Part shown: one piece after another, positions 5,599 to 9,871 of the stretch
How the letters are laid out: each line of letters starts with the position of its first letter
Position numbering within the stretch: the stretch's first letter is position 1
Source: CALVGQ01 sp964368495
GTDB taxonomy: Bacteria > Bacillota_I > Bacilli_A > Erysipelotrichales > Erysipelotrichaceae
Reading direction: 5' to 3'
Assembly: GCA_964368495.1 (NCBI GenBank)
Contig: CAYJAJ010000039.1
Coordinates: 1-9,871, forward strand
DNA: 9,871 bases
Program-made: the position numbers and the translations under genes
Notes under the pieces: model-generated
Told to the model about the DNA's origin: nothing
What the model saw: only the letters and a program-made list of their open reading frames with translations
Database searches by the model: none

Positions 5599-6504
5599 TT
5601 AAATTTGATTAAGTTTAGTTATGATTGGATTAATTAACGGAATAAAAAGAAGTGATGTTTGTATATTGAATACTAAATGTGTTAGGGCAATGAGCACAGA
5701 TGTGTTCATTGTGTAAGATTGTTTAAATGTATCAAATATCTCAGTAGTGAAACTGAGTAGTAGTAAACCAATAACTACTCCAATACAGTTAAATAACAGG
5801 TGAATAATTGCTGTTTTTTTTGCATCTATATCGTTACCTAAAGAAACAAGAATTGCAGTCATAGTGGTTCCAACATTACAACCGTAAACAAATAATATTA
5901 ATGAACTAGTCTGTAAGTTATCACATATTGCACTTTGCTGAAGTACTCCAATAGAAATTGATGAGCTTTGTATCAATGATGTAAGTAGAGTGCTTATGAA
6001 TAATGGGTGTTCATCTACTTGATTTAATGTTTTAATGAACATAGGATAGGTGGTTAAATTATTTAAGCTGTTGCTCATAGTTTGTAGCCCATAAAAGAGT
6101 AAACCAATTGCAAGAACAAAAGAAAAAAGTGATTTATACCTCTCTTTAACGACTGATTTAAATAATCCACCAAAAAAAATAAATAAAAGTGAAAAATTTT
6201 GTAGATTTATAAGAAGTATAAATGGAGTTATTGTGGTAGCAATATTCGCTGCAACAATCATTGATGTAGCTTGTTTTAGATTTATTACTTTTGCTTTAAT
6301 TAAGCTAATTGCTATTGCAGTAGTTGCTGAACTCGATTGACAAAGCAAAGTTATTAAAAAGCTAAAAATAAAAACTGTCTTGTTATTTAGTTTAGTGCCT
6401 TTTAATATTTTTTCTTTGTTATTATTTAATATTTCACTTAAATAGTTGATTGCATATACAAATAATCCAAATCCACCTAAAATTTGTAATATAGTTTCAT
6501 TCAT
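5599..6504 (-). CDS. Short Na+/phosphate cotransporter family protein (NptA/YqeW-like)
   Basis: This is a predicted membrane carrier of the Na+/Pi-cotransporter family (PF02690), probably importing or balancing phosphate with sodium. From the ATG at 6504 it has 301 residues and about eight hydrophobic segments. It shows the family's inverted repeat twice: LCQSSSATTAIAISL (54-68) with AANIATTITP (85-94), and LIQSSSISIGVLQQSA (177-192) with GCNVGTTMTA (208-217). The QSSS motifs are the substrate-binding hallmark. Many bacterial relatives of about 540 residues end in a PhoU-like domain; this one lacks it and resembles the roughly 300-residue B. subtilis YqeW form. A longer frame exists from TTG at 6597, but residues from the ATG (NETILQILGGFGLF) match the family start. 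The ribosome binding site (AAAGGA, 14 bases away) is weak. A TATATT -10 candidate lies at 6535-6540 on this strand without a clear -35. Substrate is inferred from family and location. Confidence 0.87.
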   Translation of the reverse strand: MNETILQILGGFGLFVYAINYLSEILNNNKEKILKGTKLNNKTVFIFSFLITLLCQSSSATTAIAISLIKAKVINLKQATSMIVAANIATTITPFILLINLQNFSLLFIFFGGLFKSVVKERYKSLFSFVLAIGLLFYGLQTMSNSLNNLTTYPMFIKTLNQVDEHPLFISTLLTSLIQSSSISIGVLQQSAICDNLQTSSLILFVYGCNVGTTMTAILVSLGNDIDAKKTAIIHLLFNCIGVVIGLLLLSFTTEIFDTFKQSYTMNTSVLIALTHLVFNIQTSLLFIPLINPIITKLNQI

Positions 6505-6584
6505 ATTTTTATGTAAAATCCTTTCAATTATTTTAATATATGATGAAAAAACAATAATTAGCACGATTTCGTAATTAAAGTTTG

Positions 6585-6593
6585 TGGTATAAT
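6585..6593 (+). promoter_or_regulatory. Extended -10 promoter for the ybeY-recO cluster
   Basis: TGG directly followed by a perfect TATAAT (6588-6593) gives an extended -10 element. No good -35 is visible at the right distance, which extended -10 promoters can tolerate. The start site would fall near 6600, leaving a leader of only about 16 bases with AAGGAG at 6602-6607. It is divergent from the transporter gene, whose start lies about 80 bases upstream. Confidence 0.7.
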
Positions 6594-6615
6594 ACAATTA
6601 CAAGGAGCTGATGGT

Positions 6616-7065
6616 ATGAATTGTGTTTTTAAAAATAAAACAAGAGATAAAAGTTGGAAACAATATTATGAAAAAATGAGTGAAGTAGCAAATGCTGTGA
6701 AGAATCACTGCAATGTTCGCGAAGATTCCATTGTTTCCATAATTTTGGTTAAAGAAAAAAAAATACATGAAATTAATCGCGATTATCGTGGCATTGATAG
6801 ATCGACTGATGTAATAACATTTGCTGCAAATGAAGGAGATTTGTTTGTTGCGGAAGAATATCTTGAGTTGGGTGATATATTCATTAATGTTGATGCTGTA
6901 ACTTCACAAGCAATTGAATATGGACACAGTGTAGAACGAGAAATATGCTTTTTGTTTATTCATGGGCTTTTGCATACTTTAGGTTATGATCATTTAAGTA
7001 AGGAAGATGAGTCGGTCATGTTTGATTTACAAAGCAAATTATTAGACCCAATTGTGGCACGATGA
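6616..7065 (+). CDS. ybeY: Endoribonuclease YbeY (16S rRNA maturation, UPF0054)
   Basis: YbeY is a zinc-dependent single-strand endoribonuclease needed for 16S rRNA 3' end maturation and ribosome quality control. The 149-residue protein has normal length and the diagnostic metal site HGLLHTLGYDH (116-126), with His116, His120 and His126 as zinc ligands. Upstream family motifs are INRDYRGIDRSTDVITF (53-69) and LGDIFI (85-90). The start at 6616 is eight bases after GGAG; an ATG at 6611 runs into TGA after two codons. It is the first gene of a compact cluster and its stop overlaps dgkA by four bases (ATGA). In B. subtilis this gene (yqfG) follows phoH and yqfF; neither is present here, and the divergent phosphate transporter takes their place. 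Confidence 0.96.
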   Translation: MNCVFKNKTRDKSWKQYYEKMSEVANAVKNHCNVREDSIVSIILVKEKKIHEINRDYRGIDRSTDVITFAANEGDLFVAEEYLELGDIFINVDAVTSQAIEYGHSVEREICFLFIHGLLHTLGYDHLSKEDESVMFDLQSKLLDPIVAR

Positions 7066-7385
7066 ACAAGTTTTATGTGGCGTTTAAGGGTTTGTTGATT
7101 GCATGGCGTGATTATAATATTAAGATACAATTTTTTTTAGCGATAGGTACAGTTTTTTTAGGATTAATTTTGAAAATTACAGTGCTTGAATGGATGTTTG
7201 TTGTTTTTGCAATTGGATTTGTAATTGTATCAGAAATGTTTAATACATGTATTGAAAAAATTTGCGATTTCATGAAAGTTGATTATGATGAAAAAATAAA
7301 AGAAATTAAAGACTTGTCAAGTGCTGCGGTTTTGTTGTCATGTATCACTGCGGCAGTTATTGCATTTTTCATCTTAATTACTTAA
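7062..7385 (+). CDS. dgkA: Diacylglycerol/undecaprenol kinase family membrane protein
   Basis: This is a small integral membrane kinase. Gram-positive members mainly phosphorylate undecaprenol, feeding the lipid carrier for cell wall synthesis, rather than diacylglycerol. At 107 residues it is slightly shorter than usual but complete, with three hydrophobic segments (about 24-39, 43-60 and 86-106). The family signature is SEMFNTCIEKICDFM (57-71), with Glu58, Asn61, Glu65 and Asp69 in the conserved E-x2-N-x3-E-x3-D arrangement, and KDLSSAAVLL (83-92) follows. The usual N-terminal ENxRIH is changed to YNIKIQ. The gene overlaps ybeY by four bases and has no strong Shine-Dalgarno of its own, so translational coupling is likely. 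Undecaprenol as substrate is inferred from the Gram-positive context. Confidence 0.93.
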   Translation: MNKFYVAFKGLLIAWRDYNIKIQFFLAIGTVFLGLILKITVLEWMFVVFAIGFVIVSEMFNTCIEKICDFMKVDYDEKIKEIKDLSSAAVLLSCITAAVIAFFILIT

Positions 7386-7403
7386 GCAAAGAGAGGGAAG
7401 GTT

Positions 7404-7802
7404 ATGGAACAAGATAAATTATTAAATTTAGCATTTGAAGCAATGGAAAATGCTTATGCGCCTTATTCTAATTATCATGTAGGTGCATGTGTACTTTGTG
7501 ATGATGGAACGACTTTTAAAGGATGTAACATTGAAAACGCTTCATATGGTGCAACAAATTGTGGAGAAAGAAGTGCAATTTTTAGCGCATATTCAAATGG
7601 ATATAGTAAAGACAGAATCGTTGCGGTGGCCATTGTAAGTGATGGTGAGCGTATTGGGGCTCCATGTGGAATATGTCGACAAGTTTTATCCGAGCTATTA
7701 AATAAAAATACTCCGATTATATTGTCGAATAAAAAAGAGACTTTGATTACAAATATTCAAGAATTACTACCAATGAGTTTTTCAATGGAGGATTTACAAT
7801 GA
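7404..7802 (+). CDS. cdd: Cytidine deaminase
   Basis: Cytidine deaminase hydrolyses cytidine and deoxycytidine to uridine and deoxyuridine for pyrimidine salvage. The 132-residue protein matches the short, tetrameric zinc form of Firmicutes. Visible motifs are APYSNYHVGA (19-28), the substrate-binding NIEN (42-45), TNCGERSA (51-58, with zinc ligand Cys53 and catalytic Glu55) and APCGICRQVLSEL (86-98, with zinc ligands Cys88 and Cys91). A GAGAGGGAAGG purine tract at 7391-7401 precedes the ATG. The stop overlaps the era start by four bases. The dgkA-cdd-era order is the conserved Firmicutes one. Confidence 0.97.
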   Translation: MEQDKLLNLAFEAMENAYAPYSNYHVGACVLCDDGTTFKGCNIENASYGATNCGERSAIFSAYSNGYSKDRIVAVAIVSDGERIGAPCGICRQVLSELLNKNTPIILSNKKETLITNIQELLPMSFSMEDLQ

Positions 7803-8695
7803 AATCTGGTTTTGTTGCTTTCGTAGGAAGGCCTAATGCGGGAAAAAGCACATTACTTAATGCATTGATTAAGCAAAAAGTTGCGATTATCTCACCGAAG
7901 GCTCAAACAACACGAAACTGTATTCGAGGGATATATAACGACGAAGACAGTCAAATTATTTTTATTGATACACCTGGTATTCATAAGCCTCAACATCGCC
8001 TTGGTACACAGATGAATAAAGAAGCTTACTCAGGAGCAAAAGGTGTCGATGTAGTATATTATATGGTTGATGCGACTGAAGAATTTGGTCGTGGTGATGA
8101 ATTTGTGCTTGATGTAATAAAAAAATTACACTGCAAAGTATTTTTGATATTAAATAAAATTGATGAATTAAATAAAGAAGAAGTGATGCAACTTTTACTT
8201 GCATGGAACAGTAGACATCAGTTTGATGAAATCATTCCAATTTCGGCACTTAAAAGTGATAATTTAGATCAATTAGTAAGTGTCACAAAAAATTATTTGG
8301 AGGATGGGATAAAATATTATCCTGATGATATGGTTTGTGACTATCCTGAACAGTTCATCATGGCTGAAATTATTAGAGAGAAAGTATTAGCTTATACGGA
8401 AGAAGAAATTCCCCATAGTGTCGCAATTGTAATAGAAAGAATTCGCAAAAAAAGAGACCATTTAATTATTAATGCAATGATACTTGTAGAAAGAAATTCA
8501 CAAAAGGGAATTTTAATCGGTAAACAAGGTAGCATGATTTCAAAGATTGGTGCTAATGCAAGAAAAGAACTCGAAGCATTATTAAATGAAAAAATATTTT
8601 TAGAGCTGTTTGTAAGAGTTGAAGACAACTGGCGTAATAAGGAGGCAAAATTACGACAATTAGGATATATTCAAATGGAGATTGATGATGAATGA
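7799..8695 (+). CDS. era: GTPase Era
   Basis: Era is an essential GTPase that binds the 3' end of 16S rRNA and assists 30S subunit assembly, acting in the same process as YbeY. The 298-residue protein has both domains. The GTPase part carries G1 GRPNAGKST (10-18), G2 QTTRN (36-40), G3 DTPG (57-60), G4 NKID (119-122) and G5 SAL (149-151). The C-terminal KH RNA-binding domain carries GILIGKQGSMISKIG (237-251). GGAGG at 7787-7791, within the end of cdd, is seven bases before the ATG. The start overlaps the cdd stop as ATGA, and the 3' end overlaps recO by eight bases. Nothing is unusual. Confidence 0.98.
   Translation: MKSGFVAFVGRPNAGKSTLLNALIKQKVAIISPKAQTTRNCIRGIYNDEDSQIIFIDTPGIHKPQHRLGTQMNKEAYSGAKGVDVVYYMVDATEEFGRGDEFVLDVIKKLHCKVFLILNKIDELNKEEVMQLLLAWNSRHQFDEIIPISALKSDNLDQLVSVTKNYLEDGIKYYPDDMVCDYPEQFIMAEIIREKVLAYTEEEIPHSVAIVIERIRKKRDHLIINAMILVERNSQKGILIGKQGSMISKIGANARKELEALLNEKIFLELFVRVEDNWRNKEAKLRQLGYIQMEIDDE
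8677..8690 (+). promoter_or_regulatory. Ribosome binding site that decides the recO start
   Basis: The recO frame opens with three consecutive possible starts: TTG at 8682, ATG at 8685 and ATG at 8688. The only Shine-Dalgarno is GGAG at 8677-8680. It leaves spacers of one, four and seven bases respectively, so the third codon is the likely start. Confidence 0.7.
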
Positions 8696-9425
8696 TATTC
8701 TTGAAGGCATAGTTTTAAGACAAAGTGAATACAAAGATAATGATTTATTATTAAATGTATTTTTAAAGGAACATGGAAAAATTAGTCTTGTTGTAAAAGG
8801 CGGACTAAAAGAAAATAGTAAAAATAAAGCACTGTGTGCTCCTTTTTCATGTAGTCAATTTCAAATTGATTATTCACCATTAAAGTCAATTTTCTTATTA
8901 AAAACAGGTAGTCTTCAACATTCGTTTTATAAAATAAAAGATAATTTGGATTTAATCAGTTGTGCAAATTTGATGGTAGAAATATTGGAGCAATTTATAG
9001 AACCACAAGTACAAAATGAAAACTTTTATAATTTGTTTTTATTTTGTTTAACCAAACTTCATGAAAAGAAAAATATATATTTAGTTTTAGCTTTTTATAT
9101 TTCGGAGTGTTTAAAGGAAATTGGAATAGAACCTGAAGTAGATGAATGCGTAAATTGCTCAGAATTAAAAGTAAATACGATTTCCATTGCTGAGGGCGGA
9201 TTTGTTTGCTTAAAGTGTGCAACAAACACAAAAAGCATGAAATGTGACCTCGATGCGCTAAAGAATTTTCGATACATTTGTAAAGCTGGTTTTGAACAAT
9301 TTTCAATTTTAGAAACAAATTGTAATGTGAGGTTAGCTGATGTGTCTGTTTTTGTTGAATTTTTAATATTTCATACAGGAATAAGACTGAGAAATTGGCA
9401 AGTTTTCAAAGATTGGACAAGTTGA
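8688..9425 (+). CDS. recO: DNA repair protein RecO
   Basis: RecO is a recombination mediator that, with RecR, helps load RecA on SSB-coated single-stranded DNA. From the ATG at 8688 it has 245 residues, normal for Firmicutes. The N-terminal OB fold includes EGIVLRQSEYKDNDLLLNVF (6-25) followed by KEHGKISLVVKGGLK. A helical part follows. A four-cysteine zinc site CVNC (154-157) with CLKC (174-177), flanked by GGFVC, is typical of Gram-positive RecO. The gene overlaps era by eight bases. The pairing era-recO is conserved in Firmicutes. The glyS promoter starts inside its last two codons. Cysteine content is high, and other cysteines (50, 55, 92, 120, 141, 186, 198, 212) are outside the zinc motif. 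Confidence 0.95.
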   Translation: MNDILEGIVLRQSEYKDNDLLLNVFLKEHGKISLVVKGGLKENSKNKALCAPFSCSQFQIDYSPLKSIFLLKTGSLQHSFYKIKDNLDLISCANLMVEILEQFIEPQVQNENFYNLFLFCLTKLHEKKNIYLVLAFYISECLKEIGIEPEVDECVNCSELKVNTISIAEGGFVCLKCATNTKSMKCDLDALKNFRYICKAGFEQFSILETNCNVRLADVSVFVEFLIFHTGIRLRNWQVFKDWTS

Positions 9426-9450
9426 CTTGAAGGCTTAAAAAGTGTATATT
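9422..9450 (+). promoter_or_regulatory. Sigma-A-type promoter of glyS
   Basis: TTGACT (-35, 9422-9427, five of six consensus) is followed after exactly 17 bases by TATATT (-10, 9445-9450, five of six). The -35 overlaps the recO stop codon. Transcription would start near 9457, giving a leader of about 31 bases before glyS. No terminator separates recO from it, so readthrough from the upstream cluster is also possible. Confidence 0.75.
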
Positions 9451-9487
9451 ATATAGGTTAAGCAGAGTTAGAAAGTGAGTGGTAAAC

Positions 9488-9871
9488 ATGGCTGTAAAAG
9501 ATTTTGAAAAAATAGTCAATCATGCAAAAAATAGTGGGTTTGTATTTCAAGGTTCTGAAATTTATGGTGGACTGAGTAATACTTGGGATTTTGGTCCTTT
9601 GGGTGTTGAACTTAAAAATAATATTAAAAATGCATGGTGGAAAAAATTTATTCAAACTAATCCACATAACACAGGGATTCAAGCGGCTATTTTGATGAAT
9701 CCAAAAGTGTGGGAAGCATCAGGGCACTTAAAAACATTTAGTGATCCTTTGATGGATTGCAAAAGCTGTAAAGTACGCCACCGTGCTGATCATTTGATTG
9801 AAAATGATTCTAAGGGTACTGTTAATCCGGGTGGCTGGAGCAATGAAGATTTAATGAATTATATTAAAGAG
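9488..9871 (+). CDS. glyS: Glycyl-tRNA synthetase, dimeric single-chain type (3' end outside window)
   Basis: This enzyme charges tRNA-Gly with glycine. The 128 codons present read MAVKDFEKIVNHAKNSGFVF, then QGSEIYGGLSNTWDFGPLGV, ELKNNIKNAWW, ILMNPKVWEASGHLKTFSDP and CKVRHRADHLI. These are the class II catalytic-domain N-terminal motifs of the alpha2 (GlyQS/eukaryote-like) enzyme, not the separate alpha and beta chains found in B. subtilis and E. coli. Cys-x2-Cys (CKSC) with downstream basic residues is present. The Shine-Dalgarno is weak (a GTGAGTGG-like stretch at 9475-9482). The frame stays open to the last base. Position after recO matches the usual Firmicutes order. The symbol glyQS is used for this type in some genomes. 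Confidence 0.95.
   Translation, partial: MAVKDFEKIVNHAKNSGFVFQGSEIYGGLSNTWDFGPLGVELKNNIKNAWWKKFIQTNPHNTGIQAAILMNPKVWEASGHLKTFSDPLMDCKSCKVRHRADHLIENDSKGTVNPGGWSNEDLMNYIKE

Noticed and set aside
6505..6597. Upstream TTG start extending the minus-strand transporter by 31 residues
   Set aside because: The added residues do not match the family N terminus, TTG has no ribosome binding site, and it sits in the ybeY promoter.
7962..8628. Two minus-strand open frames inside era
   Set aside because: Both are antisense to conserved GTPase and KH coding sequence with no supporting signals.
8995..9318. Two overlapping minus-strand open frames inside recO
   Set aside because: They arise from AT-rich codons opposite recO; no ribosome binding site or recognisable motif.
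9426..9487. T-box riboswitch upstream of glyS
   Set aside because: The gap is only 62 bases and lacks a specifier stem, a T-box sequence and a terminator.
9458..9682. Minus-strand open frame across the recO-glyS gap
   Set aside because: It is antisense to the well-conserved glyS N terminus and to the glyS leader.

Overview
The window is a stretch of AT-rich chromosome from a low-GC Gram-positive bacterium. TGA acts as a stop codon in five genes (pstC, ybeY, cdd, era, recO) and tryptophan is TGG, so the code is standard and not the Mycoplasma/Spiroplasma one. Strong Shine-Dalgarno sites, short Firmicutes-style protein forms, a single-chain dimeric-type glycyl-tRNA synthetase and the order ybeY-dgkA-cdd-era-recO-glyS together suggest a Bacillota lineage such as Erysipelotrichia. 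That lineage is an inference; no 16S or other phylogenetic marker was tested.

Region 1 (1-755): the 3' end of a ribosomal protein operon, with the tail of rpmI (L35) and then rplT (L20), closed by a strong intrinsic terminator. L20 carries an unusual C-terminal tail of about 75 residues that includes three 18-residue Lys/Ala/Pro/Glu repeats.

Region 2 (756-5562): a complete high-affinity phosphate uptake operon, pstS-pstC-pstA-pstB-phoU. Just upstream of pstS, four TTAACA-like hexamers lie exactly 11 bp apart and are followed by an extended -10 element. This is the layout of a PhoP-activated promoter. PstS captures phosphate outside the cell, PstC and PstA form the channel, PstB drives it with ATP, and PhoU signals phosphate sufficiency. 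A perfect hairpin between pstS and pstC probably sets a higher pstS level. Two proteins are unusual in architecture. PstS has its two half-domains in swapped (circularly permuted) order. PstA carries an extra extracytoplasmic domain of about 130 residues that looks PDZ-like.

Region 3 (5599-6504, minus strand): a short Na+/phosphate cotransporter-family protein without a PhoU domain. It converges on phoU and shares a terminator that looks bidirectional.

Region 4 (6585-9871): a tightly packed housekeeping cluster of ybeY (rRNA maturation), dgkA (undecaprenol kinase type), cdd (cytidine deaminase), era (ribosome assembly GTPase) and recO (recombination mediator). It is read from an extended -10 promoter and most genes overlap by a few bases. 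A separate promoter at the end of recO drives glyS, whose first 128 codons are in the window.

Most of the window is conserved core genome. The points most worth checking are the PstA extracytoplasmic domain, the permuted PstS, the L20 repeat tail and the clean Pho-box array. I saw no mobile element, CRISPR array, tRNA or defence system.
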